This document shows, in pieces, positions 8,501-16,435 of a DNA stretch of 64,000 nt. The notes below the pieces were generated by a model that worked only from the letters and a program-made list of their open reading frames with translations, did not search any database and had not been told where the DNA came from. Source of the stretch: Brevibacillus parabrevis. Its GTDB lineage: Bacteria > Bacillota > Bacilli > Brevibacillales > Brevibacillaceae. The first letter of the stretch is position 1, and each line of letters begins with the position of its first letter. The stretch covers positions 186,001-250,000 of the forward strand of contig NZ_RHHV01000005.1 of NCBI RefSeq assembly GCF_003710905.1, written 5' to 3'. The position numbers and the translations under genes are program-made.

Positions 8501-11131
8501 AACATCGAGAACTTTTCAGCGAAAACGGATTCAGACAAAATCGGGCGCATCGCGGAAACGATCGTGGAGAACATGAAAGCGCCGGATATTATCGGTGTCG
8601 TAGAGATGCAGGACAACAACGGGCCGACAGACAACGGTGAGACGGATGCTTCCAAATCGGCGCAAGCGTTGATTCAGGCCATCGGGCAAAAGAACGGGCC
8701 TGCTTACCGCTACGTCGATATCGCTCCGCAAAACAACCAGGACGGCGGCCAGCCAGGCGGGAACATTCGCGTCGGATTTTTCTACAACCCGGATCGCGTG
8801 CAACTGGCAGACGGCGCAGCGGGAACAGCAACAGAAGCGGTGCAGGTCGAGTCGCGCAACGGAGCGCCGCACCTCACACTCAATCCGGGCCGGGTCGATC
8901 CGAACAACGAGGCGTTCGCGTCCAGCCGCAAGCCGCTGGCAGCCGAGTTTGTATTCCAGGGCCAATCCGTGTTTGTCATCGCCAACCATTTTAATTCCAA
9001 GGGCGGAGATGGGGCGCTGTTTGGCAAAGATCAGCCGCCGAAGCTGGTGAGTGAAGCACAGCGGATGAAAATCGCCGGCGTTGTGAACCGCTTTGTCAAA
9101 CAGATTCACGCAGCAGACGCCAAGGCAAACGTAGTTGTTTTGGGTGACCTGAATGACTTCCCGTTCTCCAACCCGGTGAGAGCTTTGGCGGATGGAGCTT
9201 TGACCAACATGGTCGAGACGCTGCCGCCGGGCAGACAATACACGTATGTGTACCAAGGCAACTCGCAAGTGCTCGATCAAATTTTGGTCAGCCCGCATCT
9301 GGAACCGAACGCGAAGGTCGATATCGTGCATATCAATGCCGGGTTCACAGAGCGTCAAGGCCGGGTAAGCGACCATGATCCGGTGCTTGTGCAGCTCGAT
9401 TTGCAAAATCAAGGCGAGCACGAAACGACAGCGCAGGAAGTAGCAGACAGTATTACACGCATCGCCCAGCCAGCAGCCGGAGCGACCAGACTTGTTCTGC
9501 CGCAAGTGCCGGCAAAATTTGCGCTTGCGATCAAGTCGTCGAGCGACACCGATGTCGTAGCGCTGGATGGCACGATCACGCCGCCGAATCGCGCGACGAG
9601 TGTAGAGCTGATTTTGCAAGTAACCAGGCTGTCAGATCAATCGACTGCCCTGACCCAAACGCTTGCGGTGCAAGTGCCTGCCAAACCGACAAGCCCGTCG
9701 ATTCCGCCAGTCACCCCGCCAGACACGACACCGACGCCGGAAAAGCAGAGGGAGCTGAACAAGCAAGCGGAAAACGCGATTTTGTCTGCAACCGACGAGG
9801 AAAGCATTGTGAAACAGGTGAGTCTCGTTCTCGGCAGTTTGGAAAAGCTGCTCCAATCGAAAAAGCCGGAGCCAGCGGACAAGTGGGATACAGTTTCCGA
9901 TACGATTTCAACGGTGCTGGCTGCTGTAATGGAGCAGGCCGAACGTGAGGTCATCCGGGAAGCGACATTGCGTGATTTGACCGAATCATTTTTGCAAAAA
10001 GCGTTTGATCCTCTTGTCAGCGAAAAAGGGGAGGACGAAGAGCTTGCCAGACTCGGGCTTGCTGCCTTGACGAACTTTGCCAAAACGGCGCTCGCCCCAC
10101 TCGATGCAGAAGATATCTCAAAAGATGCTGCGAAACGCGTTCGCGTCCTGGCTGAAACGCTGCTGAAACAGGCTGGCACAATCGAGGTCGAGCCTGGAGC
10201 CGAGATCAAGGCGTCAGACGAGCAAGTGGAGGAATTGCTGGAAACGCTCGGCGATTTCCTTGTGGCGATCAAGGATGTGAGGGAAAAAATCGGCTTCACG
10301 CCTGCGTTGTTCATCCAGATCGAAGAGGAGGCAGTAGAGGCACCCGAGGAGGATGATGCCGATACAGAAGATCGCCTCCAGAGCAAACAGGCAAGGCAGG
10401 AAGAGCAGCAGATTTCACTGGATCAGCAACTGGTCGAAGTGTTGAAGAAAAAGGAGATCGGCGCAAGACTGACCGTACCTGGCGGGGCATGGGTGGAAGT
10501 GCCGGGAGCGTATTTTGCGGCGGAACGGGCCAGAAAATTCGCCCTCTCTTTGACGGAAGCAGAAGGAAACGGGTGGCAAGGCGTTCCCAATCCGGGCGAA
10601 GCCTACCTGTTGCAAGCGTGGAGTAACGGAAAAGAACTGACCAGCCTGGGCAAAGCAGGCTTCACGCTCGGATTGCCCGCTGCAACTGACGGCGACGACA
10701 AGCGGCAAGTTTACACGTACCGGAACAAAAAGTGGAAGACGGTAACCGGAGCCAAGGGCAAGCCGATCAAGGTGACACAAGAGGATGACATGGCCGTGTT
10801 CCCGGTGCAATCCGCTGCGGCTTACGTCGTCGGAGATGCCGCTTTGGACAAACTCGAAGTCAAGGCAAAATCGCTAAAGCTCGTACCTGGAGAGGAGCTG
10901 CAGCTTGAAGTCCTCGCTACTTACGGCGACGGAAGTTCAGAAGAAGTGACGGATGCAGCAGGAATCCAGTTCGAGTCGAGCGTGCCCGAGCAGGTGGAGG
11001 TAGACGAGACAGGACGGATTCGCGTCTTGGCAGATGCCTCTGGGGGTACAAGGGCAACGATCACGATCCAGTATGAAGGCAAGACGGTGAAGGTGTATGT
11101 GTTTGTGCGAAATGTAGAAACTAGCCAATGA
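5600..11131 (+). CDS. giant secreted multidomain nuclease (EEP family)
   Basis: 1843 residues from ATG 5600; the open frame starts at TTG 5576, but GGAGAGGAGG sits between the two. A signal peptide ends near QAKA (residue 35). Then come a lamin-tail-like domain (about 40-150), an OB-fold segment (430-608), a chitobiase C-terminal-type module (614-690, YYTTDGSPPTRAS) and a second OB-like segment (693-947). The endonuclease/exonuclease/phosphatase domain spans 961-1268 with SYNIENF (E970), NHFNSKG (H1130), GDLNDF (D1183, N1185) and SDHDP (D1258, H1259). A helical acidic region follows (1382-1617) and a C-terminal Ig-like Big domain (1752-1843). It is an ExeM/NucH-like extracellular DNase, probably used to scavenge phosphate or nucleosides or to degrade matrix DNA. 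No cell-wall sorting motif is seen. Confidence 0.9.
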   Translation: MSHKNQGFRRLPKLALIAAVVAGAVLPTGWLPQAKAQHADHIVISEVYGGGGNSGSHYKNDFIELYNPTSTPVSLNGWSVQYGSAKGTGAWQKSSLTGTIAPYGFYLVKQAAGTGGIAELPAPDDTGTLNLSGTEGKVALVRSGTVLTGTDVSSPDIVDLVGFGAANAYEGAAPAPATTASTSVSRKSNADGIAPNGGNGWDTNDNSADFIAGELTPKNTASPAETPPATDVTEKPSGRGLLFDNTNPAAATIRGYVRPNVTIKVYAAQPTGSETALAEQAADQAGQIDLTFANPNPGATAVYLTAKEGSKQESQGAELVPAATSPAIAVDKVSLQQGGQTAELKGQAGAAAGKAILRAYDAPGGNSLLLGGSPTGSAADNGAFSYSVQVPDQLEKVYVTQQLADERGQMFESEPVAVAKAVLAPSAIAEARVLAKGTTAMIEGTVTAMFEAGGQFNVYMQDDTAGIVLRAPGLAGKIEVGDKIQAIGKLNDYYGLAQLEAAADQVTVVEKQAGVPAPQLVTSADFAASTGEAIEGKLVTVHQVTVKSVQSGNYTLQDAQGSFLSRPSPALLLEKDVTYASITGVVNYDYNEYKLVPRTAADLVEDATTVPTVTAYPQGPLIAAGTKVTLSTSMADAKIYYTTDGSPPTRASAVYTAPLQIDADTTIQALAVKEGFTDSKVATFRYTIQKDNIRIHDIQGASHQSPMADGTVKAVAGIVTAVVKSGGTVQGFYMQDTAPDDDPRTSEGIYVYEPKAAVKPGDEVSVDGTVKEYVQQSRAATDLTQTQIDAAKVTVTKPDQSLPDPIVLGKGNYRYPKRVIDNDSLGKFDPEEDGIDFWESLEGMLVQIDNPVVVGETKVFSNPASVEFVIIDDQAHPDQPRTPAGGVLLQADDFHPERITVADKFEPILDHPKVGDTFSEPLVGIVDYSFANYKLYHTKTFSVQAGESEPTVTKLSPKPDKLVIASYNIENFSAKTDSDKIGRIAETIVENMKAPDIIGVVEMQDNNGPTDNGETDASKSAQALIQAIGQKNGPAYRYVDIAPQNNQDGGQPGGNIRVGFFYNPDRVQLADGAAGTATEAVQVESRNGAPHLTLNPGRVDPNNEAFASSRKPLAAEFVFQGQSVFVIANHFNSKGGDGALFGKDQPPKLVSEAQRMKIAGVVNRFVKQIHAADAKANVVVLGDLNDFPFSNPVRALADGALTNMVETLPPGRQYTYVYQGNSQVLDQILVSPHLEPNAKVDIVHINAGFTERQGRVSDHDPVLVQLDLQNQGEHETTAQEVADSITRIAQPAAGATRLVLPQVPAKFALAIKSSSDTDVVALDGTITPPNRATSVELILQVTRLSDQSTALTQTLAVQVPAKPTSPSIPPVTPPDTTPTPEKQRELNKQAENAILSATDEESIVKQVSLVLGSLEKLLQSKKPEPADKWDTVSDTISTVLAAVMEQAEREVIREATLRDLTESFLQKAFDPLVSEKGEDEELARLGLAALTNFAKTALAPLDAEDISKDAAKRVRVLAETLLKQAGTIEVEPGAEIKASDEQVEELLETLGDFLVAIKDVREKIGFTPALFIQIEEEAVEAPEEDDADTEDRLQSKQARQEEQQISLDQQLVEVLKKKEIGARLTVPGGAWVEVPGAYFAAERARKFALSLTEAEGNGWQGVPNPGEAYLLQAWSNGKELTSLGKAGFTLGLPAATDGDDKRQVYTYRNKKWKTVTGAKGKPIKVTQEDDMAVFPVQSAAAYVVGDAALDKLEVKAKSLKLVPGEELQLEVLATYGDGSSEEVTDAAGIQFESSVPEQVEVDETGRIRVLADASGGTRATITIQYEGKTVKVYVFVRNVETSQ

Positions 11132-11134
11132 GCG

Positions 11135-11170
11135 AAAAGCTCCTCTGTCAAACAGGGGAGCTTTTTCTTT
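11135..11170 (+). terminator. Rho-independent terminator
   Basis: AAAAGCTCC pairs with GGAGCTTTT around a small loop, followed by TTCTTTTTT. It ends the nuclease transcript. Confidence 0.85.
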
Positions 11171-11307
11171 TTTGCTGCGTACCAAACAAAATCCAATCGT
11201 ATCAAGCAGTTATGGCCGGGAGAAAAGCTTTATTTTCAGGCAAATGAAAAAATGAGTTGTCTTCAGCAAACGAAGTGCGCTATAGTAAAAACATAAAATT
11301 TAATAAA

Positions 11308-11334
11308 TGATAATCAATTATCAAATATTGATAA
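11308..11334. promoter_or_regulatory. two overlapping palindromes, candidate operator
   Basis: TGATAAT-CA-ATTATCA (11308-11323, 7-bp arms) overlaps TTATCAA-ATA-TTGATAA (11318-11334, 7-bp arms). The first resembles a Fur-type 7-1-7 box with one extra central base. The pair sits 73 bases before the IclR gene and is the only operator-like sequence there. It could be the IclR regulator's own site or a Fur-family site. Confidence 0.5.
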
Positions 11335-11406
11335 TGGAACAAGAGTCAGTCCTATGCTAATCTGTTAGGAGGGATATCACACTACGAAAGAAGGATACAA
11401 GATCAG

Positions 11407-12138
11407 ATGAGTGCAGAGAAAACCTTGGACATTTTGGATTTGTTCGATTTTGACACAAGAGCGTTGAACGTACCGCAAATCGCCGAGAAGTTGGGACAGC
11501 CGCAAAGTTCTGTCTATCGTCATCTGCGTTTGCTCAAAGAAAAAGGCTATATCATGGAATCGGCCAACGGGTACTACAGCCTGGGCTACCGTTTTTTGAA
11601 GCTGGCGAAAATCGTCCGCCTGGACATGAACATAACAGCCATCGCGCAGCCTGTGATGAGGCAATTGACCAAGGAGACAGAAGAGACGTCGATTTTGCTG
11701 GTGTACTCCAACATGCATGCGGTCTGTCTCGAAACGATTGCGTCTCATCAGCCCATCAAAGTTTCGTCGGAGCAAGGACAGATTGTTCCGTTGTACGGCG
11801 GGGCATCTTCCAAGGCGCTGCTTGCCTTTCTTGCAGAGGAGATCGTGGAAGAGCTGTACGGGAAAGGGTTTGTGCGCAAACATACCGAGCAGACGATCAC
11901 CGATCTCGCCGTCATGAAACAAAATTTGGCTGAAATCAGAGAGAAGGGGTACGCCTTCTCGGATGGGGAGATCGATGAAGGCGTCGTTTCTTACGGTGTA
12001 CCCATCCATGATTCCGATCAGCAGGTTGTCGCTTCTTTGAGCATTGCCGGACCTCGTGGACGGATGCTGGAAAAAGACGAAAAGGAACTGGTTGCCCATC
12101 TGATGGCAGCGGCAGAGTCGATTCAGCGCTATCTGTAA
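11407..12138 (+). CDS. IclR family transcriptional regulator
   Basis: 243 residues, standard for IclR. The N-terminal winged helix is at about 3-65 (LNVPQIAEKLGQPQSSVYRHLRLLKEKGYI). The C-terminal effector-binding domain is at 75-243, with typical segments EETSILLVYSNMHAVCLE, LYGGASSKALLAFL and GYAFSDGEIDEGVVSYGVPI. IclR proteins usually control the catabolic operon beside them and sense one of its metabolites. Here the gene leads an all-plus-strand cluster of a hydantoinase-type enzyme, a carbamoylase and a symporter; the next gene starts 19 bases later. Start is ATG 11407; the ribosome site is modest. Whether it activates or represses cannot be read from sequence. Confidence 0.92.
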   Translation: MSAEKTLDILDLFDFDTRALNVPQIAEKLGQPQSSVYRHLRLLKEKGYIMESANGYYSLGYRFLKLAKIVRLDMNITAIAQPVMRQLTKETEETSILLVYSNMHAVCLETIASHQPIKVSSEQGQIVPLYGGASSKALLAFLAEEIVEELYGKGFVRKHTEQTITDLAVMKQNLAEIREKGYAFSDGEIDEGVVSYGVPIHDSDQQVVASLSIAGPRGRMLEKDEKELVAHLMAAAESIQRYL

Positions 12139-12157
12139 AGATAGGTGGGAGAATACA

Positions 12158-13546
12158 ATGGAAAAATACGATTTGGTTGTTCGCGGGAAGATGGTACGAG
12201 AAGATCAGGTGACTTTGGGACAGATTGGGGTCAAGGACGGGAAGATTGCCGTTATCGAGTCGCCGGATGCGGTTCTTGTGGCGGATAAGGTGCTGGATTT
12301 TGCCAACGCCTACGTGTTCCCGGGAACCATCGATGTTCACGTTCACTGTTTCAGCAATCCGAACGAAGGATTTATCCCGACGAGCATGTCTGCGGCAGCA
12401 GGGGGAATCACGACATTTCTGGACATGCCCTACGACCTGCCAAATCCGATTTCGAATGTAGAAATCTTTGAAAAAAAGGTAAAACAATTGGAGCAAGAAG
12501 CAGTCGTGGATATATGTCTGTGGGGCACCATTTCCAAAACGAACGGGACGGATCAGATCGTGCCGCTCGCGGAGGCTGGCGCCGTCGCTTTCAAAATGTC
12601 CACGTTTGAGACTGATGCGTACCGTTTTCCGCGCATCCCGGACCCGGAAATTATCAAGGCGATGGAGCTGATCAAAGAAACGGGACTGCGCGCAGCTTTT
12701 CACTCCGAAAATGACGAAATCATCGTCGACATGATCGAGGAGTATAAACAGGCAAACAAAGTGTACCCAAAAGCGCATAATGAGACGCGCCCGCCTGTCA
12801 CCGAGACAAGCGCCGTGCTCAAGCTGATGGAATTTGCCTATTGGACAGGCGTGAAGCTGCACATCGTCCATGTCAGTCATCCGCGTACGATCGATTTGAT
12901 CAATGCTTTCAAGGCGCAAGGCGTCCAGGTGACGAGCGAAACTTGTTATCCGTACTTGCTGCTGGACGTGAATGCACTGGATCAGTTCGGACCGAAAGCG
13001 AAAAACAATCCTCCGCTGCGCGAGCCAGAGGAAGTGGCAGGGTTGTGGAAGCACCTCCAGGACGGGAATATCGAACTGATTTCCTCCGACCATGCGCCAT
13101 GGGGAGCCGAGCACAAAAATCCGGGCAATGACAACATTTTCAAAGCGGCATCCGGTTTGCCAGGCGTGGAGATCATGACGCCGCTGATGTTTGCTGCGAC
13201 GGTAGCAAAAGGCACGATGACCCCTGTCCAGTTCGCCAAAGTAATGGCGCAGCATCCGGCAGAAGTGTTCCAGATTCCGGGCAAAGGGAAAATCGCGGTA
13301 GGCTACGATGCCGATTTTGCCGTGATTGATCCTGACCAGACATGGGTAATTGACGAGACTCGCTTCCGCTCTCATTCGAAAATGTCGCCGTTCCACGGCC
13401 AGGAAGTGAAGGGCAAAGTCATTCAGACGATTGTGCGCGGGACGACTGTGTACGACGGCGAAGAGGTCACTGTCGAGCCGGGCTTCGGTTCGTTTGTTCC
13501 CGGTTCCGCTTACAAGGGAGCGGCTGTTGGGGGGCGCAACCATTGA
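12158..13546 (+). CDS. cyclic amidohydrolase (hydantoinase/allantoinase type)
   Basis: 462 residues, typical of the D-hydantoinase, dihydropyrimidinase and allantoinase group, which opens cyclic amide rings using two metals. Metal ligands are visible: HVH in TIDVHVHCF, the likely carboxylated lysine in AFKMSTF, His in AAFHSEND, His in HIVHVSHP, and the Asp in SSDHAPW. A composite TIM barrel with N- and C-terminal beta-sandwich segments fits the length. A carbamoylase two genes on would act on the ring-opened N-carbamoyl product. The substrate could be a hydantoin, dihydropyrimidine or allantoin; sequence alone does not decide. The ribosome site is GGTGGGAG. Confidence 0.88.
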   Translation: MEKYDLVVRGKMVREDQVTLGQIGVKDGKIAVIESPDAVLVADKVLDFANAYVFPGTIDVHVHCFSNPNEGFIPTSMSAAAGGITTFLDMPYDLPNPISNVEIFEKKVKQLEQEAVVDICLWGTISKTNGTDQIVPLAEAGAVAFKMSTFETDAYRFPRIPDPEIIKAMELIKETGLRAAFHSENDEIIVDMIEEYKQANKVYPKAHNETRPPVTETSAVLKLMEFAYWTGVKLHIVHVSHPRTIDLINAFKAQGVQVTSETCYPYLLLDVNALDQFGPKAKNNPPLREPEEVAGLWKHLQDGNIELISSDHAPWGAEHKNPGNDNIFKAASGLPGVEIMTPLMFAATVAKGTMTPVQFAKVMAQHPAEVFQIPGKGKIAVGYDADFAVIDPDQTWVIDETRFRSHSKMSPFHGQEVKGKVIQTIVRGTTVYDGEEVTVEPGFGSFVPGSAYKGAAVGGRNH

Positions 13547-14904
13547 GCATGGAGCGATTTACAGACATGTTGAGCGAACTGCTCGACTTGCGGCCGGAAG
13601 ACATCCCTGACGAGACGATCGAGCGGGCTACGTGGATGATTGCGGATACGCTGTTTGCTGCCTGCTACGGCTTCGCTTCGCCAGAGCTGAGCGCCTATTT
13701 GGAAAACGTGGCTTTTGCCGAGCGGGACGAACTGCACGCCGTTCCCGTATTTGGAACCGGATTGTATACGACGAGTGCGCAGGCAGCGATGCTGTACGGC
13801 ACTGCGATCGTAACGAATGAGCTGGATGAGGGCAACCAGTTTGCAAAAGGGCATCCTGCGGCGCACATGCTCGCGCCTGCCCTGATTACCGCCCTGGAGC
13901 ACAAGGCGTCAGGCGCAGAACTGATCCGTGCCTTTGCCATTGGCTATGAAGTAGCAGCGCGTCTGGCTTATGCGAGCAACATGAATGACGACATGCACCC
14001 GCACGGAACGTGGGGAATTGTCGGGGGAGCGGTTGCCAGCGGCCTTTTGCAAAAAAAGTCCAGGCAGCAAATCATCGAGGCGGCGCTGCTCGCTGCCTCG
14101 CTCCCGCTGGCAACGTCTTGGGAAGCAGCCGTCACGGGGATGACGGTTCGCAATCTGTATGCCGGGATCGGCAGTTTTCTGGCGTTGCAGGCGTGGGAGT
14201 TCCAGGCGGCCGGTTTTGCAAGCAGCGAGCATGTCGTCGACCATCTGTGGGGAACGATTTTGTCCAAAGGCATCCGGTATGAGCTGTTCCAGACGGATTT
14301 GTGGGCACCGCCCTTGTTGAACAAAAATTACTTCAAGCTATACCCGTCTTGCCGTTTTTCCCATTCCGCAATCGATGCCCTGCTTGCTCTCCAGCAAGAA
14401 ATGGAGCTGCAAGCAGCGCAGATCGACTTCGTGCAAGTAGAGACGTACGGTTTGGCGGCCCGCCTGGACGATCCAGATCCGGCGAACGCTTTGGCGGCGA
14501 AGTTTTCCATCCCGTTTTTGCTCTCCGTGCTCATTCACGGCCATTCGCTGTACGATTGCTTCTCTGGAGCCCTGTTCCAAGACCGTTCTGTCCGCGAGCT
14601 GGCAAAAAAAATACGCGTGACGGAAAGTGCCGAAATGACGGCGCTGCTGCCAGCCAAGCGTGCGGCGAGAGTGACGGTTGCGACGCGCGAAGGCACAACG
14701 AAAAGCGTCTACGTCGATGCGGCATCGGGGGGATTCGATCAGCCGTTTCCAACAGAATTGCTGCGCGACAAATTTACCAGCATGCTCGGACGATGGAAGG
14801 CGGATGTATCCAGCAAGATGATCGCAGAAGCCTTGCTGCTGCCAGAGCGAACGTCCGTCAGCGAATGGCTGGAGCGGATCGAAAGTTGGTCAGTGGAAGG
14901 ATGA
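13543..14904 (+). CDS. MmgE/PrpD family protein
   Basis: 453 residues, as usual for the family that includes 2-methylcitrate dehydratase and cis-aconitate decarboxylase. Typical signatures are NELDEGNQFAKGHPAAH (about 88-104), HPHGTWGIVGGA with the conserved His (about 149) and the KNYFKLYPSCRFSHSAIDAL block. The starting TTG (13543) overlaps the preceding stop and lies 8 bases from GGGGGG; ATG 13549 is an alternative. Overlap means translational coupling to the amidohydrolase, so the substrate should belong to the same pathway. No propionate-cycle genes are nearby, so a role in ureide or related hydroxy-acid degradation is inferred; the reaction is unknown. Confidence 0.85.
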   Translation: MSMERFTDMLSELLDLRPEDIPDETIERATWMIADTLFAACYGFASPELSAYLENVAFAERDELHAVPVFGTGLYTTSAQAAMLYGTAIVTNELDEGNQFAKGHPAAHMLAPALITALEHKASGAELIRAFAIGYEVAARLAYASNMNDDMHPHGTWGIVGGAVASGLLQKKSRQQIIEAALLAASLPLATSWEAAVTGMTVRNLYAGIGSFLALQAWEFQAAGFASSEHVVDHLWGTILSKGIRYELFQTDLWAPPLLNKNYFKLYPSCRFSHSAIDALLALQQEMELQAAQIDFVQVETYGLAARLDDPDPANALAAKFSIPFLLSVLIHGHSLYDCFSGALFQDRSVRELAKKIRVTESAEMTALLPAKRAARVTVATREGTTKSVYVDAASGGFDQPFPTELLRDKFTSMLGRWKADVSSKMIAEALLLPERTSVSEWLERIESWSVEG

Positions 14905-14911
14905 AGACAAC

Positions 14912-16117
14912 ATGACACGAATGCGCATCAACCTCGAACGGTTGAAAAACAACTTGATGGAAGTGGGCGCGGTTGCCAATGCAGGAACAGCAGGCTATAC
15001 CCGGCTGGCCTACTCCGCCGAGGAAAAAAGGGCGCTTGCCTGGCTGCAAGAAAAGATGTCCGCACTGAAGCTGACGGTAAACGAAGACAGCTTGGGAAAC
15101 GTGACTGGTCGGTGGGGAGCTGCGGGAGTACCCGCCATTGTGTTTGGCTCCCACCTCGATACGGTGCCAAACGGCGGATTGTACGACGGAGCGCTCGGCG
15201 TCATCGTCGGACTGGAATGTATCCAGACATTGCAGGAAGCAGGCAGCCTGCCGGAAGTGCCGCTAGAACTGGTTGGTTTTGTAGGCGAGGAAGCCAATCT
15301 TCTCGGAGGCACATTTGGCAGCAGAGCAGTCGCAGGATCAATCGAACAGTCGGAAGATTTTGACAAAAAACTGCGTCAGTTGAACTTTACATGGTGCGAC
15401 GTTGCAGGCGCCAAGCGCAGTAAAGACGACTACCATTGCTATCTGGAACTGCACATTGAGCAGGGAGCCCTTTTGGAAACCAATCAAAAGCGAATCGGCA
15501 TTGTGACAGCCATTGCGGGAATCCTGAGACTAGCCGTGAAAGTAAAGGGGCAGGCCAGCCACTCCGGCACGACACCGATGCATCTGCGCCATGACGCCTT
15601 GCTTGATGCGGCGCGCTTGATCCAGGAGGTCAACAGGCTCGCTGTCGCAGCGAACAGCGATATTGTGGCAACGGTTGGCGAAATAGCTATTTCGCCCAAT
15701 CTGGCAAACGTCGTGCCAGGCGAAGCCGATCTCAACATTGAAATTCGCGGCAGCAACTGGGAGGAAATGAAGGGGATTGAGGAGCAGATTCGGAACTGGT
15801 CGCAAGCCAATATCGCGGCCCGGATCGAGGTGGACGTGGAAAAGCGGCCAAACGCGCTCTCGCCGCGGATTCAGGCGAACATAGAGGCAGCGTGCCAGCA
15901 ACTAGGCGAGTCTTACCAGTACATGTTCAGCGGGGCCAATCACGATGCCAACTCGCTGACGGCTGTTACCGACGTCGGCATGATTTTCGTTCCCAGCAAG
16001 GACGGGGTTAGCCATCATCCGGATGAGTTTACGTCTTGGGAAGACATTGAGGCTGGAGCCAATGTCATGCTGGAAACGCTGCATTTGTTGATGAAAACAT
16101 ACGGACAGGCCCAATAA
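14912..16117 (+). CDS. Zn-dependent N-carbamoylase / allantoate hydrolase (M20)
   Basis: 401 residues, typical of the HyuC/AllC branch of M20 peptidases. Metal ligands are visible in GSHLDTVPNGG (H, D), YDGALGV (D), GEEANL (E, E), LELHIEQG (H) and SGANHDANSL (H). The dimerisation-domain motif ASHSGTTPM is also present. The family releases the carbamoyl group from N-carbamoyl amino acids or allantoate as CO2 and ammonia. It should act on the product of the upstream cyclic amidohydrolase. It starts 7 bases after the MmgE gene. L-N-carbamoylase and allantoate amidohydrolase cannot be separated confidently by eye. Confidence 0.9.
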   Translation: MTRMRINLERLKNNLMEVGAVANAGTAGYTRLAYSAEEKRALAWLQEKMSALKLTVNEDSLGNVTGRWGAAGVPAIVFGSHLDTVPNGGLYDGALGVIVGLECIQTLQEAGSLPEVPLELVGFVGEEANLLGGTFGSRAVAGSIEQSEDFDKKLRQLNFTWCDVAGAKRSKDDYHCYLELHIEQGALLETNQKRIGIVTAIAGILRLAVKVKGQASHSGTTPMHLRHDALLDAARLIQEVNRLAVAANSDIVATVGEIAISPNLANVVPGEADLNIEIRGSNWEEMKGIEEQIRNWSQANIAARIEVDVEKRPNALSPRIQANIEAACQQLGESYQYMFSGANHDANSLTAVTDVGMIFVPSKDGVSHHPDEFTSWEDIEAGANVMLETLHLLMKTYGQAQ

Positions 16118-16231
16118 AAACAGTCACAGAGCAGGCGAACGGAGCGCTGGCCATTTTTACCGGAACGGCTGTAAACGACCGGACCGGGCGGCTGGTCTCC
16201 TGTTGCCTGCCACGAAAAGGGGGCTACATCG

Positions 16232-16435
16232 ATGAAAGTGTATTATTTGCTCGGCTTGCTGCCGTTTCTGGCAATTCTTGTCGGCACAGGATTTGTCAAC
16301 CGAATGGAACCATTCGTTTTCGGACTTCCTTTCCTGCTGTTCTGGTTCTTTTTCTGGACGATTATGTCCTCTGTCATCATGTGGATCATTTTCAAGCTCG
16401 ATCCGATTAACAAACAAGAGGAGGAAACCGAATGA
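16232..16435 (+). CDS. DUF3311 small membrane protein
   Basis: 67 residues with two hydrophobic segments (about 4-21 and 28-53) separated by a short loop, the form of DUF3311. Genes of this family regularly sit just before a sodium:solute symporter gene, as here, where its TGA overlaps the symporter ATG by 4 bases. It is probably an accessory or stability subunit of the symporter; this rests on context. AAGGGGG precedes the start. The 114 bases before it contain no gene. Confidence 0.85.
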   Translation: MKVYYLLGLLPFLAILVGTGFVNRMEPFVFGLPFLLFWFFFWTIMSSVIMWIIFKLDPINKQEEETE

